From assembly GCA_016342415.1 (NCBI GenBank), contig JAEIOD010000008.1, positions 124,001 through 188,000 of the forward strand: a stretch of DNA of 64,000 nt, in the 5' to 3' direction. Positions 26,671-34,412 of the stretch are shown here, one piece after another. The stretch comes from Clostridiales bacterium. GTDB lineage: Bacteria > Bacillota > Clostridia > Peptostreptococcales > Acidaminobacteraceae. The notes beneath the pieces were generated by a model that was given only the letters and a program-made list of their open reading frames with translations, had not been told where the DNA came from and searched no databases. A program made the position numbers and the translations under genes. Each line of letters opens with the position of its first letter. The first letter of the stretch is position 1.

Positions 26671-27309
26671 TCAATAGACCAGAAACTCAACAGTTACAGA
26701 ATCAACGTCCCACAAATTCTCAAGTTTCTCAATAATATCTTCTTTGATAGCCGTTGAAAACTGTTCGTTTTCAGCACTATTTACTTTTATTAATATGTTA
26801 TGATTTTCGATCGTTATTTCATTTACTAAATTCGTTCTTACAATATCTAAACCACTAACGGGATTCATCACTCTTTTCAAACGTTTTTTTATTATTTCTA
26901 CAGTAGTCTTCTCTACGTTCTTCAACAAGCCATTACGCTCTTCATAATCTTGAATAGCTGCATGAAGACCTTCAACTGCTAGTACCGAACAATGTACCTT
27001 AATCGAAGGTAATCCTCCTAAAGCCTCGGATGCTTCTTGCCATGTGATTTTTTTTGCATCATCCAAAGACTTATTTAAAGCCAAGTCGGTGATAATGGAT
27101 GCTGTTGCAATGTTCGAAGCACAACCATATGATTCAAACCTGATATCTGTGATGATTTTGGAATCTGAATCCACTTTAATATATACGGCTACCATATCAC
27201 CGCATGCTGCACTTCCTTCCATAGCTTTCCCATCAGGATCCTCAATACGGCCTACATTGTGAGGATGAAGAAAGTGTTCTAGTACTTTTTCATTATATGG
27301 AAACTTCAT
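26671..27309 (-). CDS. NifU/IscU-like Fe-S scaffold fused to DUF59 (MIP18-like) domain
   Basis: A 212-aa protein. Residues 1-130 are an IscU-type scaffold with all three cluster ligands in their usual contexts: AACGD, SYGCAS and KVHCSVLA. Residues about 140-212 (KRVMNPVSGLDIVRTNLVNEI...) match a MIP18/DUF59 domain, known from Fe-S assembly or carrier factors. Last gene of the TusA - DsrE - NifS-like - NifU operon, 11 bp after the NifS-like gene. It should hold or pass a nascent Fe-S cluster. The scaffold-DUF59 fusion is uncommon. Confidence 0.88.
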   Translation of the reverse strand: MKFPYNEKVLEHFLHPHNVGRIEDPDGKAMEGSAACGDMVAVYIKVDSDSKIITDIRFESYGCASNIATASIITDLALNKSLDDAKKITWQEASEALGGLPSIKVHCSVLAVEGLHAAIQDYEERNGLLKNVEKTTVEIIKKRLKRVMNPVSGLDIVRTNLVNEITIENHNILIKVNSAENEQFSTAIKEDIIEKLENLWDVDSVTVEFLVY

Positions 27310-27320
27310 TTTTCTCCTCC

Positions 27321-28511
27321 TTACTGTTTTGCATCATAAACAGAGTTGCTTTTACCTAGTGGACTAATAATACGAAGTTCCTTAACAACTCTGGTAATTG
27401 CCTCTACCATTTTTTCTATGTCTTCTATTGAATTATAGCGCCCTAGAGTAAACCTTATTGAACCATGTGCTCTCTCATGGTCCCCACCAATGCCCCTAAT
27501 GACATGACTTGCCTCCAAAGATCGACTAAAACATGCCGAGCCAGTACTGACTGCAAATCCGTTCATATCTAGATGTAAAGTCAGCGATTCCCCCTCCACA
27601 TAATGAAATGTGATATTTACGTTTTGGGGTATTCTATTTTGCGGATGTCCATTAAGCGTTACATCAGGGATCTCCTTAAATATTTTATCTATCAATAAAC
27701 GACTCATTTTCTTAAGTTGTTTGTTTTCCTCCGGCGTTACTAACTCAATTGCCTTCGCAAATCCAACAGCACCTGGAATGTTTTCTAGCCCACCACGATA
27801 ATTAAATTCCTGAAAACCACCATCATTAATCTTTGTAATAGAAGTACCTTTTCTAATGTATAAACCCCCTATTCCTTTTGGACCGTGAATCGTATGTGCA
27901 GATATTGTAATCAAATCAACTGAAATCTCTTTTACATCAATAGGAACTCTTGTCATTGTATGTGTTGCATCTGTATGAAACAACACACCTCTGGCTTTGC
28001 ATATTTCTCCAATTTTTTTTATATCCTGAAGGGTTCCAATTTCTTGGTTTCCATGTTGGATTGATACTAAAATAGTATCTTCCCTGATTAAATTCTCCAA
28101 TTCATCAGTATTGATTAGCCCGACTTCATCTACAGGAAGATACGACACTTCAAAGCCTTGCTTTTCAAGTGATTTCGCACTTCTTAGCACTGGAAAGTCT
28201 TCAATCTCTGAAATGATGATGTGTTTACCAAGCTTACTCCCTAGCGCTAAGGCAACTCCTTTTATTGCGAGATTACTTGATTCCGTACTACCTGATGTAA
28301 ATATCAATTCATCACTATTCGCACCCAGAAAATCAGCAATAGATGACCTTGCTTTTTCAAGTGCTTCTTTTGCTTCTATACCAAGTGAATATCCAAATTC
28401 AGACGTTGCTACAGAGTAGTTCTCGAAAAAAAATGGTATCATTGCTTCCAACACTCTTTCATCTAGTCTGGTTGCAGCAGCATTGTCCATATATATTGTT
28501 TTGTTAAACAT
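27321..28511 (-). CDS. NifS/IscS-like protein lacking the PLP lysine
   Basis: A 396-aa class-V aminotransferase-fold protein with NifS/IscS features: YMDNAAATRLDE at the start, TSGSTESSN near 72-80, TDATHT at 180, catalytic Cys327 in STGSACFSRS and SIRFTLGR at the end. The Schiff-base lysine, expected in S-x-H-K-x-x-GPKG, is Thr207 (SAHTIHGPKG; codon ACG at 27893-27891). The PLP-stacking His (normally EHKAV) is Asp105 and the usual Gln of DATQS is His184. Ordinary desulfurase chemistry is therefore doubtful. Third gene of an operon with TusA, DsrE-like and NifU-like genes, 10-11 bp apart. Confidence 0.9.
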   Translation of the reverse strand: MFNKTIYMDNAAATRLDERVLEAMIPFFFENYSVATSEFGYSLGIEAKEALEKARSSIADFLGANSDELIFTSGSTESSNLAIKGVALALGSKLGKHIIISEIEDFPVLRSAKSLEKQGFEVSYLPVDEVGLINTDELENLIREDTILVSIQHGNQEIGTLQDIKKIGEICKARGVLFHTDATHTMTRVPIDVKEISVDLITISAHTIHGPKGIGGLYIRKGTSITKINDGGFQEFNYRGGLENIPGAVGFAKAIELVTPEENKQLKKMSRLLIDKIFKEIPDVTLNGHPQNRIPQNVNITFHYVEGESLTLHLDMNGFAVSTGSACFSRSLEASHVIRGIGGDHERAHGSIRFTLGRYNSIEDIEKMVEAITRVVKELRIISPLGKSNSVYDAKQ

Positions 28512-28521
28512 TAGATTCTCC

Positions 28522-28941
28522 TTATATAAATAAAGTTATAGATGCATTCTTTGATTCCTGAATGTAAGTTCCAACAGCACCATAGTCGTCAATGATGTCT
28601 TCCATCAAATCAGCCCTTGATACACCCATAATTTCCATAGTCATTTCACATGCTATTATCTTTCCACCTAGCTCTTTAAAGTCTCGAATCAGCCTATCTA
28701 ATGAAGCGACATTAGCCTTCTTCATACGATGTTTTATCATCAATCTTCCGAGTCCAAAAAAGTTCATTTTTGAAAGAGGACCTTTATTCAGACCATTTTT
28801 CTTAAGTCTAAGCAAACCCCAAAACGTGAAATATATTGAAGCTTCCAATCCCATTGCCAGAGCTCCATTTCCAAGGATTAAAGCACTGTAAACCTTATCC
28901 ATGTCGCCACTGTGCACGATAATTGTCATTTTTTCAGACAT
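28522..28941 (-). CDS. DsrE/DsrF-like sulfur-relay protein
   Basis: A 139-aa protein of the DsrE_2/peroxiredoxin-like family (COG2210 type): MTIIVHSGDMDKVYSALILGNGALAMG at the start and IIACEMTMEIMGV near residue 95, whose Cys is the candidate persulfide carrier. Such proteins accept sulfur from TusA-like partners. It lies 13 bp after the TusA-like gene and 10 bp before the NifS-like gene, so it is the middle of a sulfur-transfer operon. It may be membrane-associated through its hydrophobic middle (ASIYFTFWGLLRL). Confidence 0.87.
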   Translation of the reverse strand: MSEKMTIIVHSGDMDKVYSALILGNGALAMGLEASIYFTFWGLLRLKKNGLNKGPLSKMNFFGLGRLMIKHRMKKANVASLDRLIRDFKELGGKIIACEMTMEIMGVSRADLMEDIIDDYGAVGTYIQESKNASITLFI

Positions 28942-28954
28942 CTCAACACTTCCT

Positions 28955-29176
28955 TCAACATTGTATTCTTATTCTCCAATAGTCATCTTCTTCTTTTATT
29001 TCCAATAGCTCTAACCCTAAATTCCGAATTGCCATAGGTATTTCTTTCATGGATGCAGGATGATTACCTAATATTTCAACAACATCTCCTATATTTGCTT
29101 TTCTTACTGCTTTTCTTGTTTCTATCAATGGAACAGGGCAATTTTCACCACGTACGTCTACACTTATATTAGCCAT
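28955..29176 (-). CDS. TusA-like sulfur carrier
   Basis: A 73-aa TusA/SirA/YedF-type protein with the signature RGENCPVPLIETRKAV; Cys13 before Pro is the persulfide-carrying residue. The rest shows the beta-alpha-beta pattern of the family (GDVVEILGNHPASMKEIP). First gene of the operon, AGGAGG site before the ATG, with a Fur-like box about 40 bp upstream. In known systems TusA takes sulfur from IscS and passes it to DsrE-type proteins; the adjacent genes fit such a relay. Confidence 0.93.
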   Translation of the reverse strand: MANISVDVRGENCPVPLIETRKAVRKANIGDVVEILGNHPASMKEIPMAIRNLGLELLEIKEEDDYWRIRIQC

Positions 29177-29213
29177 AACCGTTCCTCCTCACTTATTTAT
29201 ATACCCACATTAA

Positions 29214-29228
29214 TGATAATTATTCTCA
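29214..29228 (-). promoter_or_regulatory. Fur-like box upstream of the TusA operon
   Basis: On the minus strand TGAGAAT-A-ATTATCA fits the 7-1-7 Fur consensus TGATAATNATTATCA with one mismatch. It lies 38 bp upstream of the TusA-like start codon. Iron control fits an operon ending in an Fe-S scaffold gene. Confidence 0.72.
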
Positions 29229-29407
29229 ATCAGAGAAAATATTTTTATACACTCAAACTTAGTATTCATTGTAAAATATTAAGTAGGCAGATATTTAAAA
29301 TGCAATGTTTCTCTCTGAAATAAACTATTAAATATATATTCAATAATGTGTTATACTTTATTAAACACAAATATTATAAGTATTTATAATCTAAAAAAGG
29401 TGCTCAC

Positions 29408-29842
29408 ATGAAAATAGTAATCGAGGAAGTCCAAAACAATCAAGAAGAAGAGATTATTATACGTTGTCATGAAGTCAACAATGATCTACTTGAATTGGTC
29501 AATAACCTAAAAAAAAGAAACGCCTATTTAATAGGTTATAAAGACAACGAAATACATAGAATCAAAAAAAGTGATGTCTATTATATAGAAGCAGTAGATA
29601 ATAGAGTTTTTATTTACTGTAACAAACAAGTCTATGAATCGAAACTAAAATTATACGAATTCGAATCCAAATTTGGCAGTGATTTTTTCAGAGCCTCTAA
29701 ATCTACAATATTAAATATAACCGTTATTTCGTCTCTTAGACCTTCTGTCAGCGGTCGGTTCAAAGCATCTCTAAAAAACGGTGAAAATGTAGAAATTTCT
29801 AGAAAGTATGTGCCTATACTAAAAAGCAAATTAGGCTTGTAG
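29408..29842 (+). CDS. LytTR-domain transcriptional regulator
   Basis: A 144-aa protein with a short N-terminal segment and a LytTR DNA-binding domain from about residue 45 (IHRIKKSDVYYIEAVDNRVFIY..., FFRASKSTILNI, GENVEISRKYVPILKSKL). It has no receiver domain. It is followed 14 bp later by a DUF3021 membrane protein, a pairing common in Firmicutes, where the membrane partner is thought to inhibit the regulator. Confidence 0.92.
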   Translation: MKIVIEEVQNNQEEEIIIRCHEVNNDLLELVNNLKKRNAYLIGYKDNEIHRIKKSDVYYIEAVDNRVFIYCNKQVYESKLKLYEFESKFGSDFFRASKSTILNITVISSLRPSVSGRFKASLKNGENVEISRKYVPILKSKLGL

Positions 29843-29856
29843 AAGGGATAATAATT

Positions 29857-30273
29857 ATGACTTATATCATTAAAAAACTAGTTAGAGATTATTTTATAAT
29901 ATTCGGGTGCATCATATTTATCATTACTCATTTACGACTACTATTTAGTCCTCAACCTTTTGATTTAGGATTTATTCTGGATGTGATGTTATTTGCTTTG
30001 CTTGGTGACTTGCTCAGTCTAATCCTGTATTCACCTAAAGAGATAAGTGAAAAAGAACTTAAGATGCGTTATATTATACATTTTATATCACTTGAGATTG
30101 TACTACTATCCTTTGGATATGTCGGTGGATATGTAACCGAACCTTTGGCTATGATGATATTTGCAGCTCAGATAGCGATAATATACTTACTCATTCGCTT
30201 CTTAGGATATCGTAGTGATAAAAATATCACAGATCAGATTAACAAAAGACTCAATGAACTCAAGAAGGATTAA
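29857..30273 (+). CDS. DUF3021 family membrane protein
   Basis: A 138-aa protein with four hydrophobic segments (YFIIFGCIIFIITHLRLL, FILDVMLFALLGDLLSLIL, FISLEIVLLSFGYVGGYV, MIFAAQIAIIYLLIRFLG) and a short charged tail. The size, topology and position directly behind a LytTR gene match DUF3021. Likely a membrane partner that controls the LytTR protein. Confidence 0.9.
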   Translation: MTYIIKKLVRDYFIIFGCIIFIITHLRLLFSPQPFDLGFILDVMLFALLGDLLSLILYSPKEISEKELKMRYIIHFISLEIVLLSFGYVGGYVTEPLAMMIFAAQIAIIYLLIRFLGYRSDKNITDQINKRLNELKKD

Positions 30274-30296
30274 GCATCAAAGTACATTAAACCACT

Positions 30297-30338
30297 AAGC
30301 AGAATCTGTATTATTTACAGGTTACTGCTTTTTTTTTA
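30297..30338 (+). terminator. Terminator of LytTR-DUF3021 operon
   Basis: AAGCAG..TCTGTA / TACAG..CTGCTT hairpin followed by TTTTTTT. Confidence 0.8.
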
Positions 30339-30444
30339 CACCTTACCAAGGATAATAGCACCTTACTTATAAACTATTGTATCTTCTTTCTATTATTTGT
30401 AAGCTATGACTATAAAACATTGGATCGTAATAAGGAGGATTTAT

Positions 30445-31752
30445 ATGGGAGTCATTATTTTATTAATCACATTATTTATATCAGCACTATTGGTTCTATT
30501 TTGTTTGACAACAAAATCCAATCAAACAAAAGTAAACAGTTGGTTGTGGATTGGTACTTATCTAATTTTTATTCTATTGATCTTGTCACCAATTATAAAA
30601 TGGGGATTTCAGTGGTATTTAATATTCTTTGTATTGTCTGTAAAGGCAATCATCTCATTAGTATCTGTTTTAAATAATAAGAAGACAGAAAAACCTTTTA
30701 AAGAAACTCTTATTATTGTCAAATCGGCCGGGATGGTATTACTCTTATTTATAGTGACTATTCCAGTTGTTGTATTTCCTCAATATGATGAACCAACTAA
30801 AACCGGGGTTAATAAAGTTATGACAACTTCATATACTTACATCGATGAAAGCCGAATAGAAACGTTTGACGATAACAATGGCTTTAGAGAAGTTAATGTT
30901 GATTTTTGGTATCCCGAAAACTCAATGGAAAAATACCCAATAGTATTCTTCTCTCATGGTGCTTTTGGTATAAATTTCAGCAATGAATCTACATATCAAG
31001 AACTTGCTAGTAATGGATATATTGTCTGTTCGATTGATCATCCATATCATTCTCTGTTTACTGAAAATGAAAGCGGTAAAATAACTGTAGTTGACTCAGA
31101 ATTTATAAATGAAGTCATCGATGCTAACACAACTGGCATTTACTGTGAAGAAGAAGCCTTTAAACTCACACAAAATTGGAATAAAATTCGCTCTGATGAC
31201 ATGAATTTTGTCATCGACAGCGTTTTAAATTCTGCCAAATCGAATGATATGAACAGCTTGTATCATCTTATTGATATTGAGAAAATTGGGGTATTTGGAC
31301 ATTCCTTAGGTGGTAGTGCCAGTGCAAAAGTTGCTAGAGAACGAAATGATATTGGAGCTGTAATTAACATTGACGGACCTCTAACAAGTGAAATCACAAT
31401 ATTTGAAAATGATGTTTGTACACTTTATAATGAAATTTTTCCGGTTCCATTACTGAATATATATTCCGATGATGTATGGAAACAACTTGATAATAATGCT
31501 TTCTACTTAGCTAACAATAACTTAAAAGGTACTGGAAATAATATGTTCGATGTCTATTTTCAAGGATCAAAACACATGAGTTTAACGGATTTATCATTGA
31601 TTTCTCCAATTATTGCTGAAAAGCTACAAGGAGGTAAAGCCAATATCGATTCATATGACTGTATTAAAACAATGAATAGCGTTATATTAGACTTTTTTAA
31701 CTGTTATTTAAAGGATATTGGCCCATTCAAATCAGATGCCATATACTTTTAG
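30445..31752 (+). CDS. Membrane-anchored alpha/beta hydrolase (PAF-acetylhydrolase-like)
   Basis: A 435-aa protein; start at 30445 after AAGGAGGATTTAT. Residues 1-125 contain about four membrane segments, followed by an extracytoplasmic alpha/beta hydrolase domain: oxyanion region VFFSHGAFGINF near 180, nucleophile Ser in VFGHSLGGSA near 295, then NIDGPL and a late His (GSKHMSLTDL) near 385. The closest recognisable pattern is dienelactone hydrolase/PAF acetylhydrolase. Transcribed alone with a terminator 50 bp downstream. Substrate probably a lipid or ester. Confidence 0.85.
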   Translation: MGVIILLITLFISALLVLFCLTTKSNQTKVNSWLWIGTYLIFILLILSPIIKWGFQWYLIFFVLSVKAIISLVSVLNNKKTEKPFKETLIIVKSAGMVLLLFIVTIPVVVFPQYDEPTKTGVNKVMTTSYTYIDESRIETFDDNNGFREVNVDFWYPENSMEKYPIVFFSHGAFGINFSNESTYQELASNGYIVCSIDHPYHSLFTENESGKITVVDSEFINEVIDANTTGIYCEEEAFKLTQNWNKIRSDDMNFVIDSVLNSAKSNDMNSLYHLIDIEKIGVFGHSLGGSASAKVARERNDIGAVINIDGPLTSEITIFENDVCTLYNEIFPVPLLNIYSDDVWKQLDNNAFYLANNNLKGTGNNMFDVYFQGSKHMSLTDLSLISPIIAEKLQGGKANIDSYDCIKTMNSVILDFFNCYLKDIGPFKSDAIYF

Positions 31753-31803
31753 CAAATTTCATTTTTATCTAACTTAATTTGATTCTTTCCAAGCCTTCGC
31801 GCA

Positions 31804-31835
31804 AAAACTCAAGAAATCATTCTTGAGTTTTTTAT
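31804..31835 (+). terminator. Rho-independent terminator
   Basis: AAAACTCAAGAA / TTCTTGAGTTTT hairpin with 4-nt loop and T run. Confidence 0.9.
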
Positions 31836-31950
31836 ATATTTCATGACTCAAAATCCTATTTGATTTTGAATGAAAAACTATTAACTTGACTATCTCAATT
31901 AAAACCCTTTAATGAGATTTTCCTACATAATCTGTTCAGAATACCACTCA

Positions 31951-33621
31951 TTAATTTGATATAAGTTCAAGAATTTCCTGCATTACCGGGTCGATATTAT
32001 TGAAATAATCACTTGCACGCATTTCTATTATGATGTCAGGAACAAAAGTGTTATGATCTTCATTTGAATTTTCAAAATAAACCGTCGACAGTTTGAGCTC
32101 TGTGTCTGTGTTGCTCAGTTCAAATGTTTGAACCTGACCATAATGGTTTAATCTGCCACCAGTTGGCTCACCAATGAATACAGCCTTGGTCTTTTTATCA
32201 AAATCAGAAATGTTTAACATTGTAGACGAATAACTGTCTTTTCCTACGATAACATATAGTTTTCCTTGTTGATTGAGATTCTGTCTTTTTTTAAGTTCAT
32301 CAAAAAACGGATTTAAAACATTTGAAGAACCACCACCGTTATTTCTTATGTCAACGACTAAGTATTCCACTGAATTTTCATCGATAAAATCAAACAATTC
32401 ATTGTTAAATTCTAAATAAGGTTTTCCTTCCATATCATAACAACTATTGTAGTTGAAATATAATACATGCTCTTCTTCAAGAAATTCGTACCAATAATTT
32501 TTATCACTATTTTTCAGATACAACATCTCTACATTATTTTTTTTATAATCACTATATCCACTAGGTTCAACTTGGACATATATACTGTCCTGACTGCCGT
32601 CTGAAAATTCAAATTTTATCATCTCGCTGTCAATGATCTTCAATCCCTTTAAATATTCAGGAACTTTTAAATATGTTGCGAACTTACGGTTAAACCACGA
32701 TTCATTTTCATGAGAAATAACAGGACGATACAGATCTCTTATTTCTTCAATGTCTCTACCATTTATACTCAGAAGTTTACTGCCAACCAATTCGCTATGT
32801 TCAGCCGTCGTCTCTAATAAATATATGCCATCCTCAAAACAGTAAAAAATAAATGGATAAGTTTTATCGTAATAGTAAACCAACTGTGTATGAGCATCTC
32901 CCACTGAAGCTATCAGTTTGCTGACTTCCACAATGACTTCTTCATCTGACATCGTAAGTAATTTCTCTTTTATGCCTTCGATATTATTATAAAAATCTAT
33001 TTCAGTCATTTGATTGAAAGAATTTGCATGATATTTAGGTAACTGAGATGATATAAAGTCGATATCAGCCAACCATTTATGATACCCATCACCATCAATA
33101 GTTTCACTTCGATACTCTTTTTCAAAGTCAGCAAATTCAAATGAGGTTATAATTTGTTCTATCAAGGATTGATGATTTTCATAATCATCAGTTTGATACT
33201 CAAACTTAATTTCGTAAGAAATATCTTCTTCTTGAACATAAAACCATGTTAGACTCAATACATCACTTTCTTCGACATCAATTCTATATCCCTTGTTGCC
33301 ATCGATGACATGATCTTTTATAACAACATCATTTCGAGCAGTTTCCATCCCCTTCTCGATGAAATCCACACCATAACGCATAGTCTTCACTGTCATCGAA
33401 AGTTGATCCTCCTTCATGGAAAAATAAACTGAATTATCTCCCACACCTTGTACGCCATTTTCTACAGGCCCCATCCAACTTGATGGATATTGCACTTGGA
33501 AATGAGTATTTGAATAGGTTTTTAAGTCACCCGCTTTGTTACTTGTACTGGTGCAGGATAAAAGTAAAAAACATATTAGAATCAAAGATGTCAATAAACT
33601 CATTCTTTTAATACCGTTCAT
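31951..33621 (-). CDS. S41 family peptidase-like lipoprotein
   Basis: A 556-aa protein with lipobox (LICFLLLSCTS). Residues about 30-170 form an N-terminal domain, and the C-terminal half is an S41 (tail-specific protease) fold: VDIRNNGGGSSNV, then VIVGKDSYSSTMLN with the nucleophile serine region, then FIGEPTGGRLNHYG. A lysine of the catalytic pair cannot be placed with certainty. It is located at the cell surface and belongs to the same broad family as the broken gene at 8247 and the intact one at 47267. Confidence 0.85.
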   Translation of the reverse strand: MNGIKRMSLLTSLILICFLLLSCTSTSNKAGDLKTYSNTHFQVQYPSSWMGPVENGVQGVGDNSVYFSMKEDQLSMTVKTMRYGVDFIEKGMETARNDVVIKDHVIDGNKGYRIDVEESDVLSLTWFYVQEEDISYEIKFEYQTDDYENHQSLIEQIITSFEFADFEKEYRSETIDGDGYHKWLADIDFISSQLPKYHANSFNQMTEIDFYNNIEGIKEKLLTMSDEEVIVEVSKLIASVGDAHTQLVYYYDKTYPFIFYCFEDGIYLLETTAEHSELVGSKLLSINGRDIEEIRDLYRPVISHENESWFNRKFATYLKVPEYLKGLKIIDSEMIKFEFSDGSQDSIYVQVEPSGYSDYKKNNVEMLYLKNSDKNYWYEFLEEEHVLYFNYNSCYDMEGKPYLEFNNELFDFIDENSVEYLVVDIRNNGGGSSNVLNPFFDELKKRQNLNQQGKLYVIVGKDSYSSTMLNISDFDKKTKAVFIGEPTGGRLNHYGQVQTFELSNTDTELKLSTVYFENSNEDHNTFVPDIIIEMRASDYFNNIDPVMQEILELISN

Positions 33622-34412
33622 AAAGTGATCCTCCTAAATAATTGCTTGTAACATGGAATATTATGCGTAACTTATTCTGTGCTTGCAACTTCCACTATAT
33701 TTTTATAACATAACAATATTTTACAAACAAGATTTATTATTACATGTTAACCGAAACTTAATTACATCATTTGTCATTTATCAACTGACACTCTACACGA
33801 ATAACTTACGCAAGTTCATTAAAGCTTATAAAGTTAAATCGAAGCGATCCTGTATGAAAGACAACCAGTTACAAGAGGGCAATTTAACCATTGTTGATTG
33901 TCCTGATTTACATAAAGCATTATAAGACTCTTTTGACTCAAAATCCTGAGTTCTGCAAAACGCTTGGATTCTATTCCCACTATCGAGTTGAACTCTCACC
34001 AAAACAAAAATACTTTACATGGTAATGTGGTTCTGATGGCTCGTTGGAATGAGAGTTTCATGACTGAATAATAGTCAACAAAGTAATTCTCTTTTCAATC
34101 ATACATAGAACTAATTTTCTCATTATTATCACCTTCTTTCTCAATATGCTATTTCACTTGAAATGATTAAATTTTCTTAGTCAATGGGTCTCACCTCTAC
34201 ATACAGAGAAAACTCCTAGAAAGGGGAAATAAAATACACACTGGATTTTTGACTTCCTCCTTTGCTTATAATATCTATATTTATTAAAACAATTCGTAAA
34301 TGAGACTTTTTTCATCGAACGCAAAAAAATATGAGCATACATAATAATCACTCTATTATGTATGCTCTGAGAATCTTTATTTTAAGCTAAAAATCATGTA
34401 TTTAGATACAAA
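33622..34412. other. Intergenic region without a convincing gene
   Basis: About 790 bp. A plus-strand reading frame of 80 codons (33683-33925) lacks a ribosome binding site and family likeness; its last part (MKDNQLQEGNLTIVDCPDLH) could be a gene fragment. A hairpin TGACT/AGTCA sits near 34060. The reverse strand downstream of the YfcC gene has the hairpin AGCATACATAATA / TATTATGTATGCT (about 34333-34364), a likely terminator for that gene. Confidence 0.45.

Noticed and set aside
27319..28511. NifS-like gene as a plain pseudogene
   Set aside because: The frame is full length, spacing to neighbours is tight, and other conserved residues including the catalytic Cys are kept; loss limited to cofactor-site residues suggests altered function.
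28900..28957. TGA stop of the TusA-like gene as a possible selenocysteine codon, since selC is nearby
   Set aside because: The frame after the TGA ends again four codons later at another TGA, and no SECIS-like hairpin is obvious; the normal family length is reached.
33683..33925. 80-codon plus-strand reading frame
   Set aside because: No ribosome binding site, unusual composition and no recognisable family; kept only as a note in the intergenic entry.
33945..34060. Possible further selC-like relic (CTGCAAAACGCTTGGATTCTA, then TTCCCAC)
   Set aside because: Only short scattered matches to selC, no variable arm or CCA end; similarity can be chance in AT-rich DNA.
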